Positions 43,437-52,397 of a stretch of DNA of 64,000 nt are shown piece by piece (position 1 is the stretch's first letter; the number at the start of each line of letters is the position of its first letter). Both the position numbers and the translations under genes were made by a program. Origin of the DNA: Sphingomonas sp. LaA6.9 (GTDB taxonomy: Bacteria > Pseudomonadota > Alphaproteobacteria > Sphingomonadales > Sphingomonadaceae); the NCBI RefSeq assembly GCF_022601895.1, contig NZ_JAKVIO010000006.1, forward strand, positions 89,086 through 153,085, read 5' to 3'. The notes beneath the pieces were generated by a model. It worked only from the letters and a program-made list of their open reading frames with translations, made no database searches and was not told the origin of the DNA.

Positions 43437-43733
43437 GCGGCGTGGAAAATTCCGGTCCCAAAACAACGTCCGGTTTGAAGCGACGCGCGAAGGGATCAGC
43501 GAGAGCGATTTGTCGTGGTGTCCGGAACGGCAGCTTTTTGCAGAAAAGCGCGGTTAGCTGCCATGTCCGGTTTGGGGAGGCTGCCCGGAGCGCTGAACGA
43601 CCGATAAGTCGTGGTTCGCGGACTGACGGCTCTTAGGCGCGACAAGCCAACAGCTGACATCCGTTCACGCGTCGGTGTATGCGGTGAAATGCCCCACTAG
43701 CGCGCATTGCAGATTAAAACTAAGCATCTGCCT
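43437..43733. other. Gene-poor stretch after ligD
   Basis: No convincing gene. It contains phrases such as GTGTCCGGAACGGCAGC and ATGTCCGGTTTGGG that recur in altered form further on (around 44200 and 44575), as in decayed dispersed repeats. Short frames here lack ribosome sites and protein-like composition. Confidence 0.5.
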
Positions 43734-44138
43734 ATGGATGCTGACGAACTGCCGGACTGGACATTGGAAGAGCACTTGGCTGCTGGCGAAACGGCACTCG
43801 CCAGCATCGACGACGACCACGCGCACGTCGCCCCACAGCCGGTCTGCCACCACTTCTACGAATTGAACCCGGTTGACCCGATGGTCGTCAGTGTAGAGGC
43901 GACGTACAGCCATCTCGTTCCTCGCTTTTCAGCATTAGGTCTGGAGTTGCTCGCTGATCGGTTGGAGGCCTGGGAAACCACCAAGCCTGACAAGCCGTGG
44001 CTGAGAGCACGTATTCCAGAGATCCTACACACTGCGGCGACGTCCGGCCTTGGCTATCAAGGCTGGACTTGGGAACCACGCAACCGTCAACCTATCGGAG
44101 CGACGAACATACACATCATCAATAATAGCGGGGCGTAG
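43734..44138 (+). CDS. Hypothetical protein, possibly acquired
   Basis: I do not recognise this 134-residue product. It starts MDADELPDWTLEEHLAAGE, is acidic and soluble, and has a Trp-containing C-terminal half (LGYQGWTWEPRNRQPIGATNIH). Codon third positions are visibly less G/C-rich than in flanking genes, suggesting later arrival. No clear ribosome site precedes the ATG; the frame is open to 43707. It sits in a poorly coding stretch between ligD and the methyltransferase gene. Confidence 0.55.
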   Translation: MDADELPDWTLEEHLAAGETALASIDDDHAHVAPQPVCHHFYELNPVDPMVVSVEATYSHLVPRFSALGLELLADRLEAWETTKPDKPWLRARIPEILHTAATSGLGYQGWTWEPRNRQPIGATNIHIINNSGA

Positions 44139-44252
44139 CCACCGTTTTTCAGCCGAGAGGGCTATCCCATGTCGTTAGTCGGCCGCGACCAAAAGCTGCC
44201 TGTCCGGACACGACGACATTGCGGACGTCATGGTCTCGTTTAGGGCTGGTCC

Positions 44253-44486
44253 ATGAGGATTTGGGTTCGCCGTTTCGCTGTTACGCTTATAGTCACGGTG
44301 CTCGCGGCTGCAGCGGCTTGGGTGCTGCTGATGGAAGCATTCCTCTCGTCCTTCATGCCGAACGTGTTGCTTCAATTGCTGCTGCCAGTTGGATTGACGC
44401 TTCTGTGTGTCGCCGGTTGGCGGCTCATCTTGGCGCTCTATCGATGGGCACCGAAGCTAAAGATAGCGCCAGAGAATGTCGGCTAA
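44253..44486 (+). CDS. Small two-helix membrane protein
   Basis: The 77-residue product has a basic start (MRIWVRRF) and two hydrophobic segments, VTLIVTVLAAAAAWVLLMEAFL and LLQLLLPVGLTLLCVAGWRLILALY, then a short charged tail. No family is recognised. The hydrophobic pattern supports coding, but the surroundings are poorly coding and no strong ribosome site is visible, so it could be chance. Confidence 0.5.
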   Translation: MRIWVRRFAVTLIVTVLAAAAAWVLLMEAFLSSFMPNVLLQLLLPVGLTLLCVAGWRLILALYRWAPKLKIAPENVG

Positions 44487-44848
44487 CCACGACAAAGCCG
44501 TCCTGACGTAGCTCGATGAACATATGTCGGCTTTGGTGCAGCCGAAAAGGCCCGCTGAACGTCTGAAAAGTCGGCGTGTCCGGACAGTCCGCTTTCGAAC
44601 CATAACTTTCGCAATCGGTCGTTCCGGGCTCGCGGCGGGCGGTTGAATTTCTCCGCGCGGCCTGGCGCCCCGGTCGCTCGGATCGCTGCCTGGCGACAAG
44701 GGAATCGACGACCCTGAGCATTGCCTCATGGCCACCGGCCAGATGGCCAGAGACGCGATAACGCCCGTCGGCGACCATTTCGGGTGTGTCGTGCCATTGT
44801 GCGCAGACTGCGCCCCTCCCGAATGGGAGGGGCGCCTGTCGAATTGGG
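44487..44848. other. Gene-poor stretch with decayed-looking repeats
   Basis: No convincing gene. A minus-strand frame of 117 codons (44425-44778) was considered and rejected for lack of protein-like pattern. The phrase GTGTCCGGACAGTCCGC near 44577 echoes TGTCCGGACACGACGACATT near 44201. The right end holds the terminator of the methyltransferase gene. Confidence 0.5.
44810..44835 (-). terminator. Terminator hairpin of the methyltransferase gene
   Basis: GCGCCCCTCCC (44810-44820) pairs perfectly with GGGAGGGGCGC (44825-44835) around loop GAAT, 14 bases after the methyltransferase stop on the minus strand. There is no T-run, but the stem is very stable. Confidence 0.65.
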
Positions 44849-45679
44849 CTATTTTGCGGGTTTCACGAATTTAAGCGTCATGCGATCGCTCTCGCCGATC
44901 GCGATATAAGCGTCACGATTGGCTTCGCCTTCGCCAAGCGTCGGCGGCAGGCGCCAGACCTTGCCATCGGCCTTGTCCTTTGGATTGGCGTTGATCTCGG
45001 ATTCCGCTGCCAGCTTGAAGCCCGCCTTTTCCGCGAGCGCGAGGATGGTGCTGCGCTTGGTATAGCCGCTCGACTTTTCTAGCGCGCTGTCGCTGGCCTC
45101 GGGGAGGCGGTGGTCGACCACACCCAGAACCCCGCCCGGCTTCAATGCGCGGAAGAAACTGGCAAAGGCGCGCTCGGCGAGCGTCGGATCCTTGTCCATG
45201 ATCCAGTTGTGCACATTGCGGAAGGTGAGCAGGACGTCCGCGCTGCCATCGGGCACGGTAGTCGCGGTGATCGGGAAATCCGCCCATTTGACCTTGCCAT
45301 AGGTGGCAGGATCGCCCGCGATCTTTGCCTTGAGCGAGGTAAGGTATCTGCCTTCAGGCTGGGCGAGATAGAGCGTGCCGCCCTTGGCGAGATAGGGGGC
45401 GAGGATCTCGGTGTACCAGCCCCCGCCGCCGGGGCTGATCTCGACCACGGTGTCGGTGGACTTGACCCCGAAGAATGCGAGCGTTTCGGCGGGATGCCGA
45501 TATGCGTCGCGCGCCTTGTTGGCTGCGCTGCGATGTGGTGCCGCGATCGCCGCTGCCAGCGACGACTCCGCCGCCATATGCTGGGCGTGGGATCCATGGT
45601 CCGCATGATCGGCGTGCTGCGCGTGTGCGGGTGCTGTAGCCAAAATGAGGGCTGCCGAGAGCAAAAGATACTGGCGCAT
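44849..45679 (-). CDS. Exported class I SAM-methyltransferase-like protein
   Basis: From 45679, behind AGGAGAGAG, the product is 276 residues with a signal peptide (YLLLSAALILATAPAHA) and a His-rich mature start (HADHADHGSHAQHM). The body is a Rossmann methyltransferase: VVEISPGGGGWYTEILAPYL (SAM loop), then ADVLLTFRNVHNWI and FFRALKPGGVLGVVDHR. Such proteins are common in sphingomonads, yet SAM is not expected in the periplasm, so function there is unclear. The frame extends upstream to 45910 without similarity. Confidence 0.85.
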   Translation of the reverse strand: MRQYLLLSAALILATAPAHAQHADHADHGSHAQHMAAESSLAAAIAAPHRSAANKARDAYRHPAETLAFFGVKSTDTVVEISPGGGGWYTEILAPYLAKGGTLYLAQPEGRYLTSLKAKIAGDPATYGKVKWADFPITATTVPDGSADVLLTFRNVHNWIMDKDPTLAERAFASFFRALKPGGVLGVVDHRLPEASDSALEKSSGYTKRSTILALAEKAGFKLAAESEINANPKDKADGKVWRLPPTLGEGEANRDAYIAIGESDRMTLKFVKPAK

Positions 45680-45731
45680 TGAAAACTCTCTCCTATCTGA
45701 GTGGCCGGATAGTGACGGCGACGGAAAGGCC

Positions 45732-45923
45732 ATGCAAGTGCAGCTTTGGGGATGGGCAGGGGCTTCCGCCGCGCTCGCGGTTCTGGCGAGCTTCGCCGAT
45801 CGGAGGCGCCAGCGCCGACAGGATCTGGACAAGGTCGGCTTCATGCCGTGGACGCTCATCACGCTGTTCGCGGTGATGGCGGCGCTGGTGCTCACCGTCG
45901 TGGCGCTCAAGCTGCATCAATAG
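45732..45923 (+). CDS. Small membrane protein
   Basis: The 63-residue product starts MQVQLWGWAGASAALAVLASF, then a basic loop (DRRRQRRQDLDK), and a second helix FMPWTLITLFAVMAALVLTVVALK. GGAAAGG-like sequence (GGAAAGG at 45722-45728) precedes the ATG. It is divergent from the methyltransferase, with 52 bases between starts. No family is recognised; the two-helix hairpin with a positive loop is typical of small inner-membrane proteins. Confidence 0.7.
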   Translation: MQVQLWGWAGASAALAVLASFADRRRQRRQDLDKVGFMPWTLITLFAVMAALVLTVVALKLHQ

Positions 45924-45929
45924 ACGGCA

Positions 45930-45954
45930 CCCGGCTGCGACGGACGCAGCCGGG
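45930..45954. terminator. Bidirectional terminator hairpin
   Basis: CCCGGCTGCG (45930-45939) pairs perfectly with CGCAGCCGGG (45945-45954) around a 5-base loop. It lies between the stop of the small membrane protein gene and the stop of the convergent TonB receptor gene, so it may serve both. Confidence 0.65.
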
Positions 45955-45965
45955 CGCGTCATTCG

Positions 45966-48224
45966 TCAGAAGGCTGCGCGCAACGTCACCTGGAAGAGGC
46001 GGCCTGCGCGTTCGCGTTCGATCTCATATTCGTCGAGATCGCCCGCGGCGCGTGCGTCGAGCACTTCCTGGAGGCTGTCGCCGTCATATTTGCGGAAATC
46101 CTCTTTCTTCACGCGATTGAGGAGGTTCTGCGCCGAGAGGCGGAGCACGAAGTTTCTGCCGAAACGCTTTTCGACAAAGGCTTCGAGATCGGGGTCGTAG
46201 CGCAGCGAGATCGTCTCGTCGAAGTTCGATTCCAGGGCCTTGCTGCGGCCCGAGATGGTCATGCCAAAGCTCGCGTCCACGCTGCGCACCGTCTGGATGA
46301 AGCCCAGATTGTAGAGGTGATGCGGCTGGTTGTTGAAGCGGCGCTTCCCGCCTGTAAAGGGATCGGTCGTTTCGCTGTCGAGATAGGTGTAGTTCGCGAA
46401 AAGCCCGGTATCGGGCATGCCGAAGGCGCTCAGCGGCGCCGAGAAGTCGAATTCAAGCCCCCAGCTCTGGCCGTCGCCGATGTTGCGCGGGGTGTAGAGG
46501 CTTCCGTCGCCGAGATCCGCGATCGCGACATGTTCTATCAGGTCCTTGATATCCCGGTAGAAGACGTTGACGCCGACGATGCCGCTGCCGCCGAGGCGAC
46601 GTTCATAGCCGACATCGACGCCCCAGGCCTTTTCGTTGCGAAGGTCGGGATTGCCGATCGTGCGATCGTCGTCCCCCGGGGTTTCTTCCTCCTCGATGGG
46701 CGAGATCAGGTCGTAATCGGGACGCCGGACAGTGCGCGCGACGGAGACGCGGATCTGGTCGTTCGCGGTCGGGACATAGCGCAGATGCAGCGAGGGGTTG
46801 AGATCCTCGTCGCTGTACGAGCCGGTGACGCTCTCGTCGTCCTCATTGAAGCCATTGACGTCGCGGCGCGTGATTTCATAGCGCAGGCCCGCATCGATGG
46901 TAAGCACGTCGCTCGGCTTGAAGGTGGCGCGGACATAGGGCGAGTAGCGGTCCTCCTCGATGCGGAAATCGCTTTCGAGGAAGGTGCCTGCCTGGCCGCC
47001 TTTGCGGGTCTTGCCCAGAAGGTCGATGCCGGGCTTGATTTCGAGCGCGCCGTCCTTTCCGAAGATCAGGCTGACGGTTCCCGTGAATTCGTCATCCTTG
47101 ATGTCGATCGAGTCCTCGTCGTCCAGCTCGACATCGTCGAAATCATCGGGGTTGTCGCCAACGAAGACCGCGATATCGGTATCCTCGCGAAAACCCGACC
47201 AGCCCGCGGCGAGCCCCAGTTCGGCAAAGCTCAGCGGAACGCGTGCGTCGGCGGTCAGCGCGTAGGTCTGCTGGCTGATATCCTCATGCTGGATCTCGAC
47301 CTCGTCGAAATCCAGATCCTCGCCCTCCAGCGTGACCGAAGTCTCGTCCTCGTCGCGGTCGGTGTCGACGAACAGGCCGCTGATACGGAACTGGCCGCCA
47401 TTGCCGAACTGCGAGGTGAGCTCGATATTGCCCGACAGGTCGGTGCCGTCGCGGGTGTCGTCCTGCGCTTCGAAATTGTCGAACTCGGGATCGGTGATGT
47501 AGTTGCTCTCCGCAGGATTGCCGGGGAAGCTCTTGCCGCTCGTTGTGGGCTCGCCGCCAAAACGGTAGGAGACCTTTTCCTTGGGATTGCGGCGCTCCTG
47601 ATAGTTGAAGCCCGCCCAGATGCTGGTGGAATCGCTGAGGTGGCCGGCATAGGCCAGCGCCCCCGACGGCCGCACGCCGCCATCCTCGTTGATGAGCATG
47701 CCGCCCTTGATGAAGCCGCCCTCGAAGCTCACCGATTCCTTGGTAACGACGTTGAGCGTTCCGGCGACGCCTTCGCTCGGCTGGTCGGCGCGCGGGGCGC
47801 GGATGATCTCGATGCGCTCGACCAGTTCTGCGGGCAGACGGTCGACGAAGAATGCGCCGTCGGCCTCACCCCCGGGTGCGCGACGACCGTTGATCAGCAC
47901 CTGCGTGAAACCCGGCGGCAGGCCGCGCATCTGGACGCCGTCATATTCGAGCACATCCGAAGTGAAGGTGACCCCCGGCACGCGCTTGAGCATTTCGCCG
48001 ACCGAAACCGGTTCGAAACGCTGGAAATATTCAAGGTCATAGGAAAGGACAGGGTTGACGTCCTCGGTGCGGTTGCGGAACTCGATCGCGCCGTTGACGA
48101 TGATCTCGCTGGCGCGAAGCTGCTCTTCTGCTTCGGCCGAATCAGCCGGTTCGGCGAATGCCGGCCCAGCCGCAAGCATAGGAATGAGTGCGCTTCCAAG
48201 AAGCAGCAGCTTTTTCTTGTTCAT
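45966..48224 (-). CDS. TonB-dependent receptor paired with phytase
   Basis: From 48224, behind AGGGG, the product is 752 residues with a signal peptide (LLLLGSALIPMLAAGPAFA), a plug (SVGEMLKRVPGVTF, MRGLPPGFTQVLINGRRAPGG, VERIEIIRAPRADQPSEGVAGTLNVVTK) and a barrel ending GRLFQVTLRAAF. Several extracellular-type loops are very acidic (DNPDDFDDVELDDEDSID, EEEETPGDDD). It is divergent from the beta-propeller phytase gene with 88 bases between starts. I infer a role in taking up phytate or its Ca2+ complexes or breakdown products. Confidence 0.9.
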   Translation of the reverse strand: MNKKKLLLLGSALIPMLAAGPAFAEPADSAEAEEQLRASEIIVNGAIEFRNRTEDVNPVLSYDLEYFQRFEPVSVGEMLKRVPGVTFTSDVLEYDGVQMRGLPPGFTQVLINGRRAPGGEADGAFFVDRLPAELVERIEIIRAPRADQPSEGVAGTLNVVTKESVSFEGGFIKGGMLINEDGGVRPSGALAYAGHLSDSTSIWAGFNYQERRNPKEKVSYRFGGEPTTSGKSFPGNPAESNYITDPEFDNFEAQDDTRDGTDLSGNIELTSQFGNGGQFRISGLFVDTDRDEDETSVTLEGEDLDFDEVEIQHEDISQQTYALTADARVPLSFAELGLAAGWSGFREDTDIAVFVGDNPDDFDDVELDDEDSIDIKDDEFTGTVSLIFGKDGALEIKPGIDLLGKTRKGGQAGTFLESDFRIEEDRYSPYVRATFKPSDVLTIDAGLRYEITRRDVNGFNEDDESVTGSYSDEDLNPSLHLRYVPTANDQIRVSVARTVRRPDYDLISPIEEEETPGDDDRTIGNPDLRNEKAWGVDVGYERRLGGSGIVGVNVFYRDIKDLIEHVAIADLGDGSLYTPRNIGDGQSWGLEFDFSAPLSAFGMPDTGLFANYTYLDSETTDPFTGGKRRFNNQPHHLYNLGFIQTVRSVDASFGMTISGRSKALESNFDETISLRYDPDLEAFVEKRFGRNFVLRLSAQNLLNRVKKEDFRKYDGDSLQEVLDARAAGDLDEYEIERERAGRLFQVTLRAAF

Positions 48225-48312
48225 TATTGCCCCTAACCGCAAATGTCGCAAAATTGACGTCGTCGACAAACTGTGTATTTCGTCCGACGAGAGCGGCCAT
48301 TAGGGGTGAATC

Positions 48313-49392
48313 GTGACCTATTCACGTAGGAACTATTGCAGTTTTATTGCTGTACTTTGCAGTTTTGTGATAATGGCGGGTTGCGCGACTGAGTCGACGA
48401 CCGAAATGCTGATCGCGCGTGCTACACCCGCAATGTCAGTTCATGCGCGGGGCGAAACCGCGGCGGTGGCCACCGCCAATGCCGACGCCGCCGATGATCC
48501 GGCGATCTGGCGCAATGCGGCGGATCCGCGTGCGAGCCTGATCGTGGGCACCGACAAGAAGGCGGGGCTTCACGTCTACGACCTGAGCGGCGCTGACCGG
48601 TTCTTCATCGATGCGGGCGCGGTCAACAATGTCGACCTGCGCGACGACGTGGTGATAGGTGGCGCGCAGGGCATTCTCGTTGCCGCCAGCGATCGCAACG
48701 ACCTCGCGAACGCACAGGTCGCGTTGTTCAGGCTCGATCCGGCGACGGCGGCCCTGACCCCGCTGGGCAAGGTGGCCGCAGGCGCGGGCGAGGCCTATGG
48801 CATCTGCTTCTATCGCACGCCGCAGGCGCTCTATGCCTTCATGGTGCTCAAGGACGGCACGATCAATCAGGTCGAACTGGACGTCGCCGGCAATGTGCCC
48901 GGCGGCAGGATCGTGCGCAGCATGAAGCTGGGGACGCAGTCGGAAGGCTGCGTCGCCGATGAGCGCACGGGGCGGCTTTACGTCGCAGAGGAGGATGTGG
49001 GGCTATGGCGTTTCGACGCCAGTGCCTCGGGTTCGACCGAAGCGATCAGGATCGCAGCCGCCGACGGGCGCAATCTCGTCGCCGATGCGGAGGGTCTTGC
49101 GCTCGCCGCAGAGGGCGAGAAGGGCGGCTATCTGGTCGCATCAAGCCAGGGCGACAATGCCTATGTGCTCTACCGTCTTGAGGACGAAAGCTATGTCGGA
49201 CGCTTCCGGATCGCGGCCGGCGCGGTGGGCAGCGTCGAGGAAACCGACGGCATCGAACTTGCGGTGGGCGATTTCGGCGCGGACTATCCGGGCGGCCTGT
49301 TCGTCGCGCAGGACGGGCACAACCAGCCCAGGGCGCAGAATTTCAAGCTCGTCGCATGGGCCGATATCCGCAAGGCGCTGGGGCTCGACTGA
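48313..49392 (+). CDS. Beta-propeller phytase (3-phytase), lipoprotein
   Basis: The GTG at 48313, behind AGGGGTG, gives 359 residues with a lipoprotein signal (FVIMAGC, Cys24). Family blocks run in order: DAADDPAIW, VGTDKKAGLHVYDLSG, NNVDLRDD, GEAYGICFY, SEGCVADERTGRLYVAEED, DAEGLAL, SSQGDNAYVLYRLED, ETDGIEL and VAQDGHNQPRAQNFKLV. These make the six-bladed propeller that binds Ca2+ and hydrolyses phytate to lower inositol phosphates and phosphate. It pairs with the divergent TonB receptor, so a phytate-phosphorus module is likely. Confidence 0.95.
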   Translation: MTYSRRNYCSFIAVLCSFVIMAGCATESTTEMLIARATPAMSVHARGETAAVATANADAADDPAIWRNAADPRASLIVGTDKKAGLHVYDLSGADRFFIDAGAVNNVDLRDDVVIGGAQGILVAASDRNDLANAQVALFRLDPATAALTPLGKVAAGAGEAYGICFYRTPQALYAFMVLKDGTINQVELDVAGNVPGGRIVRSMKLGTQSEGCVADERTGRLYVAEEDVGLWRFDASASGSTEAIRIAAADGRNLVADAEGLALAAEGEKGGYLVASSQGDNAYVLYRLEDESYVGRFRIAAGAVGSVEETDGIELAVGDFGADYPGGLFVAQDGHNQPRAQNFKLVAWADIRKALGLD

Positions 49393-49395
49393 CCT

Positions 49396-50625
49396 TCACA
49401 GGTACGAAAGCCACCAGTCGCGTCGCCGTCGCTTGAGGTCGCTCCAGTAGCGGCAGAGCGGGTAGAGGAGCGCAAGCACGAGCAGCCAGACGACATAGAC
49501 GATGGCAAGGGGGTAACCCGTCCCCTCGAGCAATTGCGGCTGAAGGAAGAAGTTGCCGACAAAGTCGATCAGATAGGCCGGGTCGTGACCCGTGGCGACG
49601 GCTGCTACGATGGCGAGCGCGTGCAGGATGTAGATGTGCAGCACATAGGCGAACAGGGGCACGCTGCCAAAGGCGAGCAGGAAGCGCGCAGCGGGGCCGC
49701 GCAGGCGCGCAAGCAGGGGCATCAGCAGCAGCGCGGGGCCAAGCGTCGCGCATATGAACATCAGTGATGGCGGATATTTGGCGACGTCGAGGAACGCCAT
49801 CACCGTGCGGACTGCGTCGCCCTCGACCTTCCAGGGCTCGGGATCGCCATAGAGATTGACGAGGCGGAGCAGCACGAACAGCGCGATCATCGCCGCGCCA
49901 AGCACGATGAGCGTCCGGTCCCGACGATCGGGCGGACCCGTGAAAATCGTGCCCAGTCCATAACCGAACGCCATGACCCCGATCCAGGGAAGGAACGGAT
50001 AGGCGGCGAGCGCAAAGGGCACGCCATCATGCACGAAGACGCCGCCTTCATGCATGATGGTCCACAGCCCGCTCAGCGCGCCCAGTTGCTCGGGCTCGAT
50101 GGGATCCAGCAGGTTGTGGCCGGCGATGATGGCAATCCCGATGGCGAGCACGGCCTGACGCGGCAGCCAGATGAGCGCCGCGAGCGCGACCATCGCCCAG
50201 CCGATCGCCCAGATCACCTGCATGAAGACCATGCCGAAGGTGAATGCCCAGCCGAAACTGACGACGGTCAGTTCGAGCAGCACGAGCCAGAGGCCACGCG
50301 TCAGCAGGAAGCGCGAGAGTCGCGCACGGTCCCTGTGGCGATCCCATTGCAGCCATGCCGAGACACCCGCGAGGAAAACGAAGCCTGGCGCGCACAGGTG
50401 CGTGACCCAGCGCGTCGCATAGAGAAGCGGCGTGGTCTGCGCCGGATCGAGCGGATCGAAGGCATGCGCGCTAGCGTGGAAATAGTCGCGCACATGATCG
50501 AGCACCATGAGCACGATGACCAGTCCGCGCAGCAGGTCCACCGGCTCGATACGCGTCAGGACCAGAAGCGACGTCGAACGGTTTGGGGCCATGATGACCG
50601 AAGCCGAAGGCGCACGGTACGCCAT
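49396..50625 (-). CDS. DUF1624 / heparan-glucosaminide acetyltransferase-like membrane protein
   Basis: The 409-residue protein has about ten membrane helices. The N-terminal part RIEPVDLLRGLVIVLMVLDHVRDYFH and THLCAPGFVFLAGVSAWLQ match the DUF1624 / HGSNAT catalytic-domain family, whose conserved Asp-His pairs suggest transfer of acyl groups across the membrane. A GGGAGGG site precedes the ATG. Its substrate is unknown; sugars of the envelope are plausible. It is convergent with the phytase gene with 3 bases between stops. Confidence 0.85.
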   Translation of the reverse strand: MAYRAPSASVIMAPNRSTSLLVLTRIEPVDLLRGLVIVLMVLDHVRDYFHASAHAFDPLDPAQTTPLLYATRWVTHLCAPGFVFLAGVSAWLQWDRHRDRARLSRFLLTRGLWLVLLELTVVSFGWAFTFGMVFMQVIWAIGWAMVALAALIWLPRQAVLAIGIAIIAGHNLLDPIEPEQLGALSGLWTIMHEGGVFVHDGVPFALAAYPFLPWIGVMAFGYGLGTIFTGPPDRRDRTLIVLGAAMIALFVLLRLVNLYGDPEPWKVEGDAVRTVMAFLDVAKYPPSLMFICATLGPALLLMPLLARLRGPAARFLLAFGSVPLFAYVLHIYILHALAIVAAVATGHDPAYLIDFVGNFFLQPQLLEGTGYPLAIVYVVWLLVLALLYPLCRYWSDLKRRRRDWWLSYL

Positions 50626-50729
50626 CTCATCCCTCCCTGTTCAGGGCGGGGCGAGACTAGGGACTCATTCGGTGCGACGAAAGCGAATTGACCGGGTTGG
50701 ATTCCCTTAGGGGAAATTCCGCCGGATTG

Positions 50730-52256
50730 TCAGAGGCATGCCTCCAGGAAAGGCTGATCGAAGCCGAACTGCTTGGCCTTTTCGAGCGTATAGGGGCGCA
50801 GGCCCATCGCGCGATATTCGCCGATGATCTTCCCGTCAGCGCTCTCGTCGAGATATTCGAACTTGAAGAGCTCCTGCGTCACGATCACGTCGCCTTCCAT
50901 CCCGATCACTTCGGTGATGTTGGTCGTGCGACGCGAACCGTCGCGCAGACGCTTGACCTGGACGATGAGGTCGACCGAGTCCGCGATCTGGCGCGAGATC
51001 GCTTCCTTGGGCACCTTGATGTCCGACATCATCACCATGTTCTCCATACGCGCCAGCGCCTCGCGCGGGCTGTTGGAGTGGAGCGTACACATCGAACCGT
51101 CGTGGCCCGTGTTCATGGCCGCGAGCATGTCGAAACACTCGCTGCCACGGATTTCGCCGAGGATGATGCGGTCGGGACGCATACGCAGCGCGTTGATGAC
51201 GAGATCGCGGATGCTGATCGCGCCCTGACCTTCAAGGTTGGCGGGGCGCGTTTCGAGCGGCAGCCAGTGCGGCTGCTGCAGGCGAAGTTCGGCCGCGTCC
51301 TCGATCGTCAGCACGCGCTCGCCCGGGTCGATCATCTTCGACAGGGCATTGAGCATCGTCGTCTTGCCCGAACCCGTACCGCCCGAGATCACGATGTTGA
51401 AGCGGCTGGCGCCCGCGATCTTGAGCGCGGTGGCCATCCTCGGGCTCATCGAACCGAAGCCCGCCATCATGTCGAGCGTGATCGGCTTGTCGGAAAACTT
51501 ACGAATCGAGATCGCGGTGCCGCGCAGCGAGAGCGGGGGCACGATCACGTTGACGCGGCTGCCGTCCTTGAGGCGGGCGTCGGCGAGCGGCGTGGTCTGG
51601 TCGACGCGGCGGCCGACCGAGTTGCAGATGCGCTGCGCGATCTGGAGCAGATGCTCCTCGTCGCGGAACTGGATCTGCGCGATCTCGAGCTTGCCCTTGC
51701 GTTCGATATAGGTCTGCTCGGGACCGTTGACCATGATATCGGAGATGTCGGGATCGGAGAGCAGTTCCTCGAGCGGCCCGAGGCCGAGCAGCTCGTCGAC
51801 GAGCACCTTTTCGAGCGCGAACTGCTCGCGGCGGTTGAGCGTCAGCTTCAGTTCGGCGAGCACTTCGCCGATGATCGGGCGGAATTCCTCGGCCAGCTCA
51901 TCCTTGTTGAGCGTAGCGGCCGCCTCGGGATCGACGCGTTCGAGCAGGCGCGGCAGCACCTGTTCCTTGATCTTGTGGACCGAGGCTTCGAAGCCCTCGA
52001 CCTTGCTCGAATGCGTGTGGACGTCGTTCATGCGGCTGTCGAGCCGGTTCATCGCGTTGCTTTGCGTCAGGGGCGCTGTCGCCGCGTCCTCTGAGACCAT
52101 CGAGTCGGGATCGAGCGGCGGGAACTGCGCGCCGCCCAGCGGCTCGCTCGGGCCCTTGGGCGGGATGCCGCCGCCCTGCATCGGGCGCGCCACGCCGAAA
52201 GACGGCCGACTGTTCGCGCCGCCACCGATTCCACCCCGTTTTCCGAATGCGCTCAT
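50730..52256 (-). CDS. cpaF: CpaF/TadA-type secretion ATPase (isolated)
   Basis: The 508-residue protein has a Gly/Pro-rich N-terminus, a helical region, then the T4P/T2SS ATPase core: Walker [12 protein letters not shown], Asp box [22 protein letters not shown], Walker [13 protein letters not shown] and the His box. CpaF powers assembly of Flp/Tad pili. Here it stands alone: no cpaB, cpaC, cpaE, tadB or tadC is beside it. An in-frame TTG at 52268 could add 4 residues. It could serve a Tad locus elsewhere. Confidence 0.93.
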   Translation of the reverse strand: MSAFGKRGGIGGGANSRPSFGVARPMQGGGIPPKGPSEPLGGAQFPPLDPDSMVSEDAATAPLTQSNAMNRLDSRMNDVHTHSSKVEGFEASVHKIKEQVLPRLLERVDPEAAATLNKDELAEEFRPIIGEVLAELKLTLNRREQFALEKVLVDELLGLGPLEELLSDPDISDIMVNGPEQTYIERKGKLEIAQIQFRDEEHLLQIAQRICNSVGRRVDQTTPLADARLKDGSRVNVIVPPLSLRGTAISIRKFSDKPITLDMMAGFGSMSPRMATALKIAGASRFNIVISGGTGSGKTTMLNALSKMIDPGERVLTIEDAAELRLQQPHWLPLETRPANLEGQGAISIRDLVINALRMRPDRIILGEIRGSECFDMLAAMNTGHDGSMCTLHSNSPREALARMENMVMMSDIKVPKEAISRQIADSVDLIVQVKRLRDGSRRTTNITEVIGMEGDVIVTQELFKFEYLDESADGKIIGEYRAMGLRPYTLEKAKQFGFDQPFLEACL

Positions 52257-52397
52257 GCCTGCCTGCAATCCCTTGTCCGGCCCCCAACGGGCATTGATGG
52301 GAAAGGTGAATACGGTGGAAACTTTGACAATTGCCTAATTTCGGCGATTGTTGCGCGGACGCGCCATCAGCGCGCGGCGATTGCGGGAGGAAGGTCT

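Noticed and set aside
44425..44778. 117-codon minus-strand frame in the gene-poor stretch
   Set aside because: It lacks a ribosome site and a protein-like hydrophobic pattern, and overlaps the small membrane-protein ORF.
46317..48236. 639-codon plus-strand frame opposite the phytase-linked TonB receptor
   Set aside because: The receptor has a signal peptide, plug and barrel on the minus strand; the opposite frame has no recognisable domain.
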